Shown in pieces: positions 11,419-23,543 of a stretch of DNA of 64,000 nucleotides. The notes under the pieces are model-generated. The model did no database searches, was not told the DNA's origin, and saw nothing but the letters and a program-made list of their open reading frames with translations. Source of the DNA: Rugalucina vietnamica (lineage: Eukaryota; Mollusca; Bivalvia; Lucinida; Lucinidae); assembly GCA_964017185.1 (NCBI GenBank), contig OZ024876.1, forward strand, positions 12,959,726 to 13,023,725. The letters are read 5' to 3'. The translations under genes were made by a program, and so were the position numbers. Within the stretch, counting starts at the first letter, position 1. The number at the start of each line of letters is the position of its first letter.

Positions 11419-13083
11419 TTTTATGAACTATTAATGCCAAATCGCACTTGCACATATGTTTTGTTAAAGCATATTTTACGCATTTCTCGTGTTTTTAAGG
11501 CCTATAATACCACAATCGTTCTAATGAGCAGAAATTGCGTTTAAATTCTTACAGTTCAAGTAACATACTTCAAATTAAAGCACACACTTCAATGAAAGAT
11601 ATCAGAATGCAACGAAAGAACAATTACATGTATGCATGTTTTCTGGCTTGCAACATGTTTGTAATGTAATGCATCAAATTATGATTGTGAAGTTGGCAAT
11701 GGGGTCGAAATGTGCATGCTCCCCTCTATCGCAGAGATTTTCTTGATAGTACATGTAGTTGCTATTTAATCTTTATTTTATTTTCGTACAATGGAAACAC
11801 AATTCATTTACTTTTTTATTTATTTTTTTAATTTATTACTAAATTATAAACACACAATTTCCTTATAATTGGCTTATATAGCCGCAAAACCATGTGCAAC
11901 AGTAAGCCACACGTGTTACATGTGCCCCTCCGCCACAACATTGCTGTTAGAGTAAATCATCGCCTTACATGTGCTCTGTTCTGGACTCCAATAGGCGAGA
12001 AAAATTCATAAAAGCCTAAAATGGAGGAGCCAATTTTCAAAACATGTAATTAAAGCAAAATTGTATTTACTGTATTATTGCGTATATGACATTATGACAT
12101 GTAAATTTTAAAATGAAAAAAGAGGATTTGAGAGGATTTGGCAGCGTTCACAACTTCTGATTTTGCTTCGATTTATAGCAAAAATATGTGGTAAAATATT
12201 TTTGTGTCATGAACATTAGCTTGGCAAGGCATTGTAAATATTTTGGGTAGGTTCAAAAAGCAAATGTTAACTCCACCTACTGGCATCAATTTGGACATGC
12301 CCCCAAACCATTGTTATACCCATTAATACAGTTTGAAATTGCTGCTTCAATTACATGTGATAAAACTCGTCTTCTCGCTTCTAGGCATTTAGGGATTTTT
12401 CTTGGCTTATCAATAGAGGTTCTTTAGTATCATGACAAACATGTCTCTGGAAAAAAGTCATTGCTGAGTTCAGTCTACAAATACAAATTACTTACTACAC
12501 ATTCAGGATGATAAAGGTTGTTTTAAGTATTGGATTATTTTCACTTTTCATAACCAAACAAATTGATGTGGGGAACACAGCAGTCCAATGGTGAAACGTC
12601 AAGCTGGAGTGCCTGGGTTTAATACATACATGTATATGTACCTGCACATGCAGTGTCGTATTGCAAGACTATTTTTACTAGTAGTACATGGTGGGCTTTT
12701 TATGTCTTCTCTGGCTGGACGGACTTTATCCATGATCCCACCTCAAGGACGAGACTATTTTTACTATTGAAAGCAACGTATGCTGTCCTTAAGTCGTCAC
12801 CTTGGTGCATTTCATCTACATCCGTGGGCTACACACAAAGGCTGGCTAAGATTAACTTTCAATTTTACAGGACTGCTATAAAAATGCCCTGCACTGTGGG
12901 GGGTCAATATTTTCATTTTTGGTAAAGTACCTGCTAAAAGCACCCATGCCAGGAGGCTGACAATAACATGGGAGCTGTTTTGGTAAAAAAAGAAGTAGGG
13001 GCTTGAATTTCTGCATGTAAATGTACATTTGCAAATTAAATAAGGACATATTAATTCATTTGAATTAATGTTGTGCCTGTGTA

Positions 13084-13858
13084 TTATGGTAAAAACCTTA
13101 AAAATCTTCTTCTCTGGAACCGGTGGACCGATTTCAATAAAACTTGGTATGTAGCATCGGGAACTCTTGCCCATCATAATTTATATAAATCATGACCTTG
13201 GATTGACCTTGACCTATTTTATGGCAAGCTCAACATTGGTCTCATAGGCTTCTTAATGGTAAAATGGAAAACATTGGATTTTTCAGGAAGTTTTGTGGCC
13301 TGTGACCTCAAAGTTGGTACAAACATACAACTTATTGAGTTAATGAAGTTCTGTTAGTATTCAAGGTCAAGGTCATATCTTGACATTGGCCAAAGGTCAT
13401 TTACATATTAAATTTAAAACTTAATTTTCTCAGAAACCACTTCACAAATCAAAGCCAAATTTTATATGTGGTATCCTTAGGAAGGGGGAACCAAATTTGT
13501 ATAAATGGTCCAGGTCACATGACGAAGATGGCCGCCATACCCATAAATGTGGTAAAATCCTTTAAAAATCAACTTCTCTGGATTCGGTATGTAGCATTGG
13601 GGGCTCTCGCCCTTCGTAGTTTATATAAATCATGACCTTGGGTTGACCTTAACCTATTAAATTGTTAATTTAAACAGAAAGGTCTAATATTGCCAGAAAG
13701 ATCTGAAAGTTAGTAGATACACAGTTTATAGTGTTAATAATTATGTGAGTATTTGAGGTCAAGTTTACATTTTACATTGGCCAACATGGCCTTAGCCAAA
13801 GGTCATTCATCAAAGACAAAATCTCAGGTGAGCGATATCAGGAATATTGGTCCTCTGG
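13084..13858 (+). mobile_element. Helentron-like repeat (family 1), right part of the split copy
   Basis: It continues the copy begun at 7968 and ends with CTCAGGTGAGCGATATCAGG, an imperfect AATATTGGTCCT stem and CTCTGG followed by T. Confidence 0.7.
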
Positions 13859-14369
13859 TTTATAATTTTGGAGGCCATCTTGGATGCCATTTTTATTTCA
13901 TACTGACATAACCAATGAAAGTGCAACTTTTTCACCTTACGATACATTGATAATTGTCGTGGCCGACTATTTCTGATCAGAAAATGCAAGAATTTGCAGT
14001 TTATGGGCCTTACTAAGTACTGTAAGGCCTTAACAGAAGACAAACCTCTTGGATGCCATATTGAATTGTTAGAGTTGCCCAAGGATACCAAGGTGGCATC
14101 ATGCGGATTCTTGTTTCTGAAGGTGTTGGCTATCATAATCAGTCAAAACATTTTCTGTATACCCAAAATCCAGGTCTACCTCTGTTTCTACCGGACTACA
14201 TTTCAATTGTCTGTGTTGATTTTAGCAGTCTCAGTTGAATTGAGCATGATTTTTTTTCCAAAACCTCAGGGCCTGTTTGTAACCTGGTAGGAAACCCTAC
14301 AAACTTCATTTTAGTTGTCTTGCAATATATTACAAAAACAACATCTCCTTCAACCACACTTTTAAGTTT
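13859..14369. other. old dispersed repeat, no gene seen
   Basis: GGCCATCTTGGATGCCAT and AAGGTGGCATCATG words tie this stretch to blocks at 6285, 30580 and 34400. The open frames on both strands lack domain features. Confidence 0.45.
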
Positions 14370-14622
14370 GTTTTTTTTTTTGTTTTGTTTTTTATTAAGT
14401 TTTACGTCCCTTTCAAGATTATTTCAACTCATATGAGACGGGCCAATCAGTAGGTGGGCGAAAACGGGAAAACCCAGAGAAAAAACCACCTGGCACACAC
14501 GCAAGCAGAACTTGGCTTTTCTCACATGTAGCCAGAGCAGGGTTCGAACCCGCACCAGACACATGGATGAGATGATCGAATGATTAAGAAACAGCCCTCT
14601 TAACCGCTCGGCCACCGGGGCG
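14370..14622 (-). mobile_element. full-length tRNA-derived SINE
   Basis: On the minus strand it starts GCCCCGGTGGCCGAGCGGTT, a tRNA-Ser/Leu-like A box, with B box GGTTCGAACCC about 65 nt on. The body includes CTTGAAAGGGACGTAAAACTT, followed by an A-rich tail (the T-rich run at 14370-14400 on the plus strand). Such SINEs are transcribed by Pol III and mobilised by LINEs; that role is family knowledge. Confidence 0.85.
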
Positions 14623-14635
14623 CTACACTTTTAAG

Positions 14636-14872
14636 TGAGCCTGTGTGTGAGAAAACCAACAATTTGGGTTTCCGACCAGGTCCAACACAAACCGGGCTGT
14701 ACAGTCACAGAAGATGGTTAGAGGCTGGAAATTTTGGGTTTAGAAAGTAGACGAATTGTACTGTCCGTGTAGCGAAAACAAAGGGGCTGATCAGCTTTGC
14801 AGTTACTGCGAAGCTGATCTGCGCCATTGTTTTCGCCTATGCAGATTTTTGGTTTTCCCATGCGGCGGCTCA
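14636..14872. mobile_element. palindromic MITE family P
   Basis: The ends GAGCCTGTGTGTGAGAAAACC and GGTTTTCCCATGCGGCGGCTC are complementary. The core pairs AGCGAAAACAAAGGGGCTGA with its complement, and a central GCAGTTACTGC palindrome. This family generates spurious open frames of the MYCPCSENKGADQL type. Confidence 0.8.
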
Positions 14873-14879
14873 CCTTGTA

Positions 14880-15070
14880 AAACTGGGGTGTTCAAGGGTA
14901 TACCTACTTTTCTTTTTGCTCTAAAACAGATTGTAGGTTCTAACATGTACCCACAATCAGCATTTTTAGCAATTTTAAGCAAGAAAAAGAATCAGATTTT
15001 TTTTTCTCAGCTGAAATTTTTCATCTTCAGAAAATCCTATATTTAGCACAAGCATGTGTTTGTAATGATA
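14880..15070. mobile_element. MITE family Q copy next to FASTKD exon
   Basis: It contains GATTGTAGG-TTCTAACATGTACCCACAATC and ends with the family terminus GCATGTGTTTGTAATGATAG about 36 bp before the exon at 15107. Confidence 0.6.
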
Positions 15071-15106
15071 GTCTGTAACATATGTAATGCCTTTTTTTGT
15101 CTACAG

Positions 15107-16458
15107 GGGTATAGGTGATAGCTTTAAAACACAGTATCAAAAGCAGCAGACAACATGTAAAACAACATTTCGAGAGCGTTTACTCTCAGACACGGCCCAG
15201 ATTCTATATCGTTCTCTGAGGAAGAACAAGGTATTAAGAGGCAAGTCTCCAAGGCATTTTAAACAATTGTATTCATTTGAAACATGTGAAAGAAGTGATG
15301 CATATAACAATGTCTTGGAAATAATGCATAATTCCTTGGGTGTTGTGCATAATGTGACACACAACAGTTTTTACCATGGAAAGAAAAGTTTTCAAGTGAA
15401 CTGTGAAGCGATGGACAATCAAGAGTTGGTGTCTCTGGTTTATTATCTGACATACGAGTCAGGGTACCAGTATACAGCTCATAGTATGTCAGCAGAAGAG
15501 CTATGGTCTCCCCGTCATGGCAAATTGTTTAATTGTTTGGAGAAAGAATTAAGACAACGGTTATACTCTTGCTTCCAACATGATCATGATGATGAAAGTT
15601 TTGCTGTTTTCGAAAATGCATTACACATGATGCTGAATCAAAAAGTCGGTTTTTCGTTATTTCAAACATTTGTTAGTTACTGTATATATCGTTCAAATAG
15701 TGCTGTGACTTTGGATAATTTGCCACTGTTACTTTTAAGCATGTATAGAACTCAGTATGCTTCACTTAGTGCCTTTCAGTTTCTGGAAGATTTTGCAAGT
15801 GAACATTTTAGTCATCTAGATTTTCCTATTATTTCTCTGTTTTGTGTAACTTTCTTCGTTTGTAATATGCAAATAAGCTCAGGTGAATTGCTCAGTGAGA
15901 TAGGAGCAAGATTATTGCAACACTTACAAGAAACCAACAACTCAGACATTGAAGTAAATAGTGTTGTTAATATTCTTAAAATTTTACGCCATTCTGGCTA
16001 TGTGAAGAATTCATTTTACTCTCAATTAGAGGATTTACTTTCAAATCATGATTTCGTGAGCAAGTGTAACCCATCACAGGCTATGCATATTCTTAAGACA
16101 TTTGAAACATTCAGTATATATCCGTCCAAACTTTTAGAGCCTTTGACAAAAGGAGTAAAGTATTTTATAATAACATTAAAAGAGAGAAATTATAGCATAT
16201 TCAGACTCAAAGATATTGGATCATACATAAAGATGCTTGGTATCTATCAGTTCTGTGACAATGAGGAAGCGGATATTTTCTATGTCTGCAGTGATGTCAT
16301 ACTGCAACAATTACATACGGGGAGGTCATCTGAATCAGCGAAATACACTGCCATGTATCTGATGAACTATGCCATAGGAATGTTGTATGCTGGGAAATTC
16401 AATGATGCTATAATTGATGCTCTTCATAGGATACCAAACGTTGTGGACCTTCTTGAAG
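15107..16458 (+). CDS. FASTKD-like: FAST kinase domain-containing protein, large exon
   Basis: FASTKD proteins act in mitochondria, where they bind RNA and control mitochondrial mRNA processing, stability or translation. This exon gives about 450 residues of helical, leucine-rich repeat-like sequence with FAST_1-like character towards its end (from about LLEPLTKGVKYFI to NVVDLLEG). The exon starts after the acceptor TTTTTTTGTCTACAG|, so the ATG at 15087 lies in the intron and is probably not used. One or more upstream exons ending in phase 2 are required; they and the targeting peptide were not found. The donor is TTGAAG|GTAGGT, leaving phase 1. Phases match through the following five exons to a RAP domain; the joined product is about 646 residues, within the family range before its N-terminus is added. 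The family is well supported; which paralogue (FASTKD1-5) cannot be decided here. Confidence 0.85.
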
Positions 16459-16529
16459 GTAGGTTCATTGGTTGATTTATGCTTTTTGTACTCTACAATT
16501 GTCATTTGGGATGAGTTTAGTCTCCTGGG

Positions 16530-16774
16530 CCCGAGGTTATAAAACTTTTTTCGTGCTCAGCTCAGCTGAGAATAAAATTTATCCTGCCCATAAATGTTAA
16601 AATGCCAACAATAAATTGTTGGCATTTTAACATTTATCAGCAGGATAAATTACAGGCTTTGGAGTCTTTAAGTAAACCTTCAATTTCAATATATTTGCGC
16701 TATTTCAGCATCTATGAGGAATTGAAATTTCAAGCTCAGCTGAGATGAGCATTAAAAAAGTTTTATAACCCCGG
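16530..16774. mobile_element. palindromic MITE family R
   Basis: The ends CCCGAGGTTATAAAACTTTT and AAAAGTTTTATAACCCCGGG are complementary, with CTCAGCTGAG inside and a central palindrome of AATGCCAACAAT and ATTGTTGGCATT. It lies in FASTKD intron 1. A full second copy is at 61562-61800. Confidence 0.8.
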
Positions 16775-16936
16775 GACCTGCAAGAAAGACTGTTGAAGCA
16801 TAGGATCAGACCCTGGCATGACCCCTGGTACACAAGGCAAGTGGCTTAACCACCTTGTCAGGGAGGCTTCTCTTGATTGCAGAGTGTCAGTCCCTGGAGT
16901 AATACAGTTATTGGTCTCCAAACCAGGCCCAGGCCC

Positions 16937-17071
16937 CAAGGTTATAAAACTTTTTTCATGCTCAGCTGAGCTGAGCATGAAATTTCAACTGCTCATAAAT
17001 GTTGAAATAGTCAAAATTAGTGGAAAAATTCAGGTTCAAAACTCAAAATCTAGCAATTTATCCTGCTTATT
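16937..17071. mobile_element. MITE family R, half copy cut by a Helentron-like insertion
   Basis: The sequence from AAGGTTATAAAACTTTTTTC to AATTTATCCTGCTTAT matches the left half of family R and stops exactly where the Helentron-like copy begins at 17072. Confidence 0.65.
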
Positions 17072-18564
17072 AGCTCACCTGAGCCGTTAGGCTCACAAGG
17101 TGAGCTTATAGGATGGCCATGATCCGGCGTCCGTCCATCTTCCGTCCGTCGTCGTCCACCATTTTCAAAGATCTTCTTCTCTGAAACCGCTTGGCCAATC
17201 AAAGCCAAATTTTATATGAAGCATCTATAGGAAGGGGGAACCAATGTGTTTATAAATAATCCAGGTCACATGACCAAGATGGCCGCCATGCCCATATATG
17301 GTAAAAACCCTTCAAAATTATTCTTCTCCGGAACCACTGGACCGATTTCAATTGGCATGAAGCATCGGGGACTAGAGTACTACAATGTGTTTATAAATTA
17401 TGATCTTTGGATGACCTTGACCTATTTTACAGCAAGGTCAACATAGGTCGCCCATGCATTTGAATGGGGAAAATTGTTAAAATGTTATTTGAAAGGCAAA
17501 ACTTGCAGGAAATGGGCAAATGGACTGAAGGTAGGTAATTCTGAAAAAAAAAAATTGGACCTCAGGGGTTGGTCTGCCCCCACCCCGGGGCAATATACAT
17601 GTATATTACAAAAATATTCAAAGATCTTCTTCTCTGAAACCACTTGGCCAATCAAAGCCCAATTTTAGAGGAAGCATCTATGGGAAGGGGAAATCAATGT
17701 GTTCATAAATAATCCAGGTCACATGACCAAGATGGCCGCTATGCCCATATATGGAAAAAACCCTTTAAAATTCTTCTTCTCCTGAACCAATGGACCAATT
17801 TCAACAAAACTTGGCATGAAGCATTGGGGACTGAAGTACTACAATGTATTTATAAATTATGACCTTGACCTATTTTACGGCAAGGTCAACATAGGTCACC
17901 AATGCATTTGAATGGGGAAAACCTTTAAAATGTCATTTAAAGTGAAAGTCTTGCAGAAAATTGGCAGTAGGACTGACTATAAATGAATCTGAAAAAAATT
18001 GGACCCCAGGGGCATATTTGCCCCAACCCCGGGGCATTATACATGTATATTACCATACTATTCAAACATCTTCTCTGAAACCGCTTGGCCAATCAAAGCC
18101 AAATTTCATGTGAAGCATCCTTAGAATGTGGGAATCAATGTATATATATGACGAAGATGGCCGCCATGCCCATATATGGTAAAAACCCTTCAAAAATCTT
18201 CTTCTCCAGAACCGGTGGACCTATTTCAAAGAAACTTGGTGTGAAGCATCTATGGCTTAAGTACTACAATGTATACATAAATCATAGACCCTGTGATGAC
18301 CTTGACCCAGTTTATGGCAAGGTCAACATAGGTTGACCATGCATTTAAATGGGGAAAATTGTTAAAATGTCATTTGAAGGGAAAAGCCAGCAGGAAATTG
18401 GCAAATGGACAGAATATTGATTATTCTGAAAAAAAAAAGAAGAAAATGGCCCAAGGGCTTCATCTGCCCCTGCACTGGGGTTAAATACCATAATATTCAA
18501 ACATGTTTATTTGGTATATGCAGCAGATGTCAGGTGAGCGTTTACAGGACCATTGGTCCTCTTG
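17072..18564 (+). mobile_element. Helentron-like repeat (family 1), complete
   Basis: The 5' hairpin is AGCTCACCTGAGCCG-TTAGGCTCA; the 3' end is TCAGGTGAGCGTTTACAGGA, a CCATTGG loop, TCCTCTTG and T. There are three internal units of about 455 bp, each with GGTCACATGACCAAGATGG and CCATATATGG or close variants. It ends 27 bp before FASTKD exon 2. Confidence 0.8.
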
Positions 18565-18591
18565 TTTTAAAACTTTCAATCTTTTTTTCAG

Positions 18592-18674
18592 AAACAAATT
18601 TAACAGAATTGCTCATTCTTCACTACAGCATTCAGATTGAATATCCGCAGTACAAAGGCAAGCAATTGTCAGAG
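18592..18674 (+). CDS. FASTKD-like: FASTKD-like exon 2
   Basis: Acceptor TTTTTTTCAG|, donor TCAGAG|GTAATG. The split codon G|AA gives E, then 27 codons including ELLILHYSIQIEYPQYKGKQ, where the EYPQYKG stretch resembles the conserved segment between FAST_1 and FAST_2 in this family. It ends in phase 0. Confidence 0.8.
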
Positions 18675-18679
18675 GTAAT

Positions 18680-18890
18680 GAGCTGAATCATGAGAAAACC
18701 AACATTTTGCATAAGCAAAAATAAATACTCAGATCATTCAGCTCCTTTGTTTTCTCTACAGGAATAGTTAAGTTCCTCTTCTTTCTAAATATAAAATTTC
18801 CAGCCTCTAGCCAATTTCTGTGCTTGTACAGCTCCATTTATGTCAAAACTGTCCAGAAACCTGATTTTTGGTTTTCTCATGACGAGGGCC
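18680..18890. mobile_element. diverged MITE family P at a splice donor
   Basis: GAGCTGAATCATGAGAAAACC at the left and GGTTTTCTCATGACGAGGGCC at the right are the family ends. It begins 5 bases inside intron 2. Confidence 0.65.
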
Positions 18891-19142
18891 CTAATGTCGG
18901 GTGGGCAATTATAAGAGAGAAGGGGAAATATATATATATACATGTACACTTTAATTAGGATTGGAATGAAGCCTGGACCTTATTTATTTCCTGTCTTGTT
19001 TATGTAAGTCTATACAATGAGACATGTACTGGTCACATGATAAAGATGGCAGCCATGCCAAACTTTGGCAGAAATTTTCAAATCTCCAAAATCTTGAAAC
19101 TTTGTATGTAGCATTGAGGACTCAAGCTTTTAACATCAGGAA

Positions 19143-19410
19143 AACATGTCCGTGAAATGTATACGCCTGTATACCCCACTTTTATGAGTTAAACTGGGGT
19201 TTACAGGGTTATATCTTTTTTCTTATTTTTGATCCAAAACATAGATTGTGGGTACTTGTGAGGCGAGGCGGTTCTAACATGTACCCACAATCTATGTTTT
19301 GAGCAAAAATAGGAAAAGTATCCAAAATTTTCTGCTGAAATTTTCAATTTTTTCAACTTAAGAAAATCTATATAATTCATGGACGTGTTTTGGTAATGAT
19401 AATTTCTATG
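19143..19410. mobile_element. MITE family Q, full copy
   Basis: The centre is palindromic: AACATAGATTGTGGGTACTTG and its complement, flanking GAGGCGAGGCGG. The right end is CATGGACGTGTTTTGGTAATG. Confidence 0.7.
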
Positions 19411-19515
19411 CAAATGATCACAAGCCTGTGGTGACCTTTGATCTTAATTTGCAATATTAAGGTCCACTTTGGTTGCATATGCAAACTTTTATTATATTTG
19501 GCCCCATTTGGAATG

Positions 19516-20025
19516 ATGCGAAATAAAAATTCTCTTTGGCTCCAGGTTGCCAAATTTTTAGGGTCACTGAAGGGGCTTAAATAGCTGAAACCACGGTATG
19601 GCCCATCCCCTTTCTCATCATGTTCGCTGCTGTTTAAGGATCTCAGTTTTAATTTTATTTGCTATTACTGCAGCTGGTGTTGTGCCGTGTGGTGGCCGTA
19701 AAACGTCTCCCCGTACATCATCCATAGTGCAGATTATATTTTCCTTTTGGTCCTTTGAGATCAGCGAGGGTATTTTGAGAAATCAAAAAATTATTATCGG
19801 TTTAGATTTATTTTCTAATCAACTTTTAATATATTTGGCACGATTTTGATTATACTAGTCTTTGTATCGACTATCCTGTTGAATGATGCAAAATTGCAGT
19901 AATTCTCTTTGGCTCCATGTTGCCAAATTTTAAGGCTTAAGTAGCCGAAACCATGGTATGGCCCATCCCCTTTCTCATTATGTTCGCTGCTCTTTAAGGA
20001 TCTCAGTTTTAATTTTATTTTATAT
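19516..20025. repeat. two direct copies of a dispersed repeat
   Basis: TTCTCTTTGGCTCCA-GTTGCCAAATTTT and CCACGGTATGGCCCATCCCC occur at 19516-19650 and again at 19882-20020. A related block is at 61030-61100. Confidence 0.6.
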
Positions 20026-20174
20026 CAAAATCATTTAATGGGGAGAACATGCAAAAGTTGGCTGATGGATTAAGGATTTATGTTTCTGCAACTATTTTTT
20101 TCAGTGGATTCTCTGCCCTTGCCCTGGGGATTATCTATATGTATTTAAACCACTTGGCCACCAAAAGCGACATT

Positions 20175-20412
20175 TGAGCCGCCTCGTGGGAAAACCAACA
20201 ATGTTGTTTCCGAACAGGTCTGACACAAATCAGGCTGCACAGTCACAGAAAAGGGCTAGAAGCTTGAAATTTCGGATTTAAGTAGAAGAGTAATTGTACT
20301 ATCCGTGTAGCGAAAACAAAGGCGCTGATCAGCTTGACAGCTTCGCGGTTACCGCGAAGCTGTCTTTGTTTTCGCCTATGCAGATTGTTGGTTTTCCCAT
20401 GGGGCGGCTCAT
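20175..20412. mobile_element. palindromic MITE family P, well preserved
   Basis: TIRs GAGCCGCCTCGTGGGAAAACC and GGTTTTCCCATGGGGCGGCTC; core AGCGAAAACAAAGGCGCTGA with its mirror and a central CGCGGTTACCGCG palindrome. Confidence 0.85.
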
Positions 20413-20417
20413 TTAAT

Positions 20418-20652
20418 AAGCCACAACCCAAAAAAGACGATGTTTGGCATCTCTGACCTAAGGTCCGTAATAAACCAACCTGTACATTCATAGAAGAAGG
20501 CTAGAAGCTTGAAATTTCAAATTTAAGAAGATAAGGGATTTTTCTTTCTGTGAAGCGAATGCAAAGGCGCTGATCAGCAGTAACTGTACAGCTGATCTGC
20601 GCCTTTGTTTTCGCATGGGTAAAAATCAGATTTTCTCACAACAAGACTCAAA
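20418..20652. mobile_element. MITE family P, diverged copy
   Basis: It carries AGAAGGCTAGAAGCTTGAAAT, GCAAAGGCGCTGATCAGC and the mirrored GCGCCTTTGTTTTCGC. The ends are worn. Confidence 0.65.
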
Positions 20653-20679
20653 TGTGAAGCTTCTTACAAGATCTTTTTT

Positions 20680-22806
20680 AGCTCACCTGAGCCGAGTATG
20701 GTAGTCGAGTTGTCATCCGTTGTCATCTGTCGTCTTCAACATTTTCAAACAACTTCTCCTCTGAAGCTGCCAAGCCGAATCTTTTCATATTTCACATATA
20801 GCATCTACAGATGTGGGGAACGAATATTTGTGTTTTTTATTTCGATTGGATAAGAACTCTGGATGCTATGGCAACTTGAAGTTTCCATTGACTTGTATGG
20901 AGAAAAGTGGAAATTGGCATTTTCCGTTGTCAGGCACGGGATATTTGAATTTTGTTTTTACATAATGGTTTATTGAGTAGTCCCATACGTTTAAGGCAAC
21001 TTGTAAAAATCACTTTATTCGTTTGGTTGCTATAGCAACCTAATGGTAAATTTTCGAAAAAGTATTCAAAAATCTTCTCCTCAGAAGCCGTATGGGGGAT
21101 GAAGCTGAAATTAACATACATCCTTATTTCTGACATTAGCCTGTACAAAGTTTGTGTTTTTTATTGTCTTTGTCCAACTACTTTGGGTGCTATGGTAACT
21201 TGAAGTTTCCATTGACTTATAAGGCAAAAAGTGGAAATTTGCAATTTCTGCCGTTTCATTGAGGATATTGAAATTTTGTTTTTACATAAATGTTTATTGA
21301 GTAGTCCTCCCAATTTTAGGCAACGTTTGTCAAAATCGCTTTATTCGTTTGGTTGCTATAGCAACGTAAAGGGTAAATTTTCAAAAAAAATTTCTTCTCA
21401 GAAGCTGTACGGCGGATGAAGCTGAAACTTTGCATACATGCTTCTGGTATTAGCCTCTACAAAGTTTGTGTTTTTTATTGTCCTTGTCCCACTACTTTGG
21501 TTGCTATGGCAACTTTTAAAAGTTTACATTGACTTATAAGACGAAAAGCGGAAAATTGCGATTTTTTGAAAAACTATTGCAGCCTGAGACCTGAAAAGTG
21601 GTAGATGCAAACAACTAATGGAGTAGATGAAGGTATGTGATTAATTTAGGCCAAGGTCATCTCTTGACCTTGAAGGGTCTGTCATCCATACACACTTTTC
21701 AAAGATCTTCTTCTCTGAAACCGCTTGGCCAATCAAAGTGAAATTTTATGTGGAGCATCCCTGGGTAGTGAAGACGAAAATTTGGTCGCAAAATCTGGGT
21801 AACATGACTAAGATGGCCGCCACGCCCATATATGGTAAAAACCACTCAAAAATCTTCTTCTCCAGAACGGGCAGGCCAATTTTCACGAAGCATTTGGGAC
21901 TCCATCCCATCGTAGTTTGATCAAATAATTGACCCTAGGATGACCTTGACCTATTTAACGGCAAGGTCAATTTTGGAAACATAGGCTTTTACATGGGAAA
22001 AAGTGAAAAATATGGATTTTTTGAAAACTATTGCAGCCTGAGACCTGAAAATTGGTAGATGCAAAGCAACTAATGAAAGTATGTGATTAATTTAGGTCAA
22101 GGTCATCTCTTGACTTTGGCCGATCTGTCGTCTATACACACTTTTCAAAGATCTTCTCTGAAACGGCATGCATGGCCAATCAAACTGAAATTTTATGTGG
22201 AGCATCCCTTGGTAGGGGTTATGAAAGCTTGATCCCGAAATCTAGGTCACTTGACCAGGATGGCTGCCACGCCCATATATGGTAAAAACCACTCAAAAAT
22301 CTTCTTCTCCAGAACCAGCAGGCCGATTTTCATGAAACTTGGTATGTAGCATTTGGGACTCCAGCCCATCATAGTTCAGGTAAAATGATGACCCTAGGAT
22401 GACCTTGATCTATTTTATGGCAAGGTCAATTTTGGAAACATAGGCTTTTACATGGGAAAAAGTGAAAACAATAGATATTTTGTAAACTAAATGCAGCCTG
22501 AGACCTGAAAAGTGGTAGATGCAAACAACTAATAGAGTAGATGAAGGTATGTGATTAATTTAGGTCAAGGTCAATTTTGGAAACATAGGCAAACATGGAA
22601 ACATGGGGAAAAGTGACAACTAGGTCTCAGGTAAGCGTTTACAGGACCGATGATCCTATAGTAACTATTGCAGCCATAGACCTGAAACATTACCAAGATG
22701 GCCATCATACCCATTTAGGGTAAAAATAAAGAGAAAAAAATTCACTTTGTCCAGTGACTGTACTTGTTGACTCTCAGGTGAGCGATTGTTGCCCTTGGGC
22801 TACTTG
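20680..22806 (+). mobile_element. Helentron-like repeat (family 1) with two 3' termini
   Basis: It starts AGCTCACCTGAGCCG. One terminus ends at about 22661 (CAGGTAAGCGTTTACAGGAC ... ATCCTATAG) and a second at 22806 (CTCAGGTGAGCGATTG, TTGCCCTTGGGC, TACTTG|T). The interior mixes units with TGCTATGGCAACTTGAAGT and the standard GACCAAGATGGC units. Confidence 0.7.
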
Positions 22807-22817
22807 TTTGAATATAT

Positions 22818-23052
22818 GAGCCGCCTCATGGGAAAACCAACAATCTGCCTATGCGAAAACAAAGGCGCAGATCAGCTTCGCAGTAACTGCGAAGCTGATC
22901 AGCGCCTTTGTTTTCACTACCCGGATAGTACAATTCTTCTTCTACTTAAGTTGGAAATTTCAAGCTTCTAGCTCTTTTCTGTGCTTGTACAGGTCGGTTT
23001 GTGTCGGACCTGTTCGGAAACCACATTGTTGGTTTTCCCACGAGGCGGCTCA
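22818..23052. mobile_element. palindromic MITE family P
   Basis: Full copy: GAGCCGCCTCATGGGAAAACC to GGTTTTCCCACGAGGCGGCTC, with GCTTCGCAGTAACTGCGAAGC at the centre. Confidence 0.85.
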
Positions 23053-23297
23053 TATTTTAACCAGGTTAAGAAGTAGAAGATCCTGTCATGCCCATTGCGA
23101 AGCATTTTTGTTCACTTTTGAAGCAACTACTTATAAAAAATTTCATAGATATCAATAGTTTTGACGATACCTGAAGGTAAAAGTTGGCAATGATCAGGAA
23201 ATGGCGCAATCAAGAAATTCCCACTACTAAAACAGAGGTGGGGAAAAAATAAAATTAACAAATAGGTACTTCACCGTACTTGTACTAAAAAATAAAT

Positions 23298-23520
23298 GAG
23301 CCACCTCGTGGAAAAAACCAACAATGTGGTTTCCGGACAGGCCCGACACAAACCGACCTGTACAAGCACAGAAGCAAGCTAGAAGCTTGAAATTTCGGAT
23401 TTAAGTAGAAGAGGAATTGTACTATCAGAGTAGCGAAAACAAAGGCGCTGACTCAGCTTCGCAGATCTGCGCCTTTGTTTTCGCCTATGCAGATTGTTGG
23501 TTTTCCCATGTGGCGGCTCA
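23298..23520. mobile_element. palindromic MITE family P next to FASTKD exon 3
   Basis: Full-length ends with a shortened centre. The right end, GGCGGCTCA at 23520, is about 23 bp upstream of the exon 3 acceptor, so the element supplies or abuts the acceptor region. Confidence 0.8.
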
Positions 23521-23543
23521 TATATTGTAAGCCGAATGAGCAG

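Larger units (their letters stand above)
8699..13083. mobile_element. 4.4-kb insertion splitting a Helentron-like copy
   Basis: Its limits are defined by the broken CCATATATGG motif of the host repeat (left end 8698, right resumption 13084). No inverted ends or transposase are visible; it may be several nested insertions. It contains a SINE, a small MITE and another complete Helentron-like copy. 11419-13083 otherwise shows no gene. Confidence 0.45.

Noticed and set aside
15087-15106. ATG at 15087 as the FASTKD start
   Set aside because: It lies in a pyrimidine-rich intron end immediately before a strong acceptor (TTTTTTTGTCTACAG), and the family needs an N-terminal targeting region.
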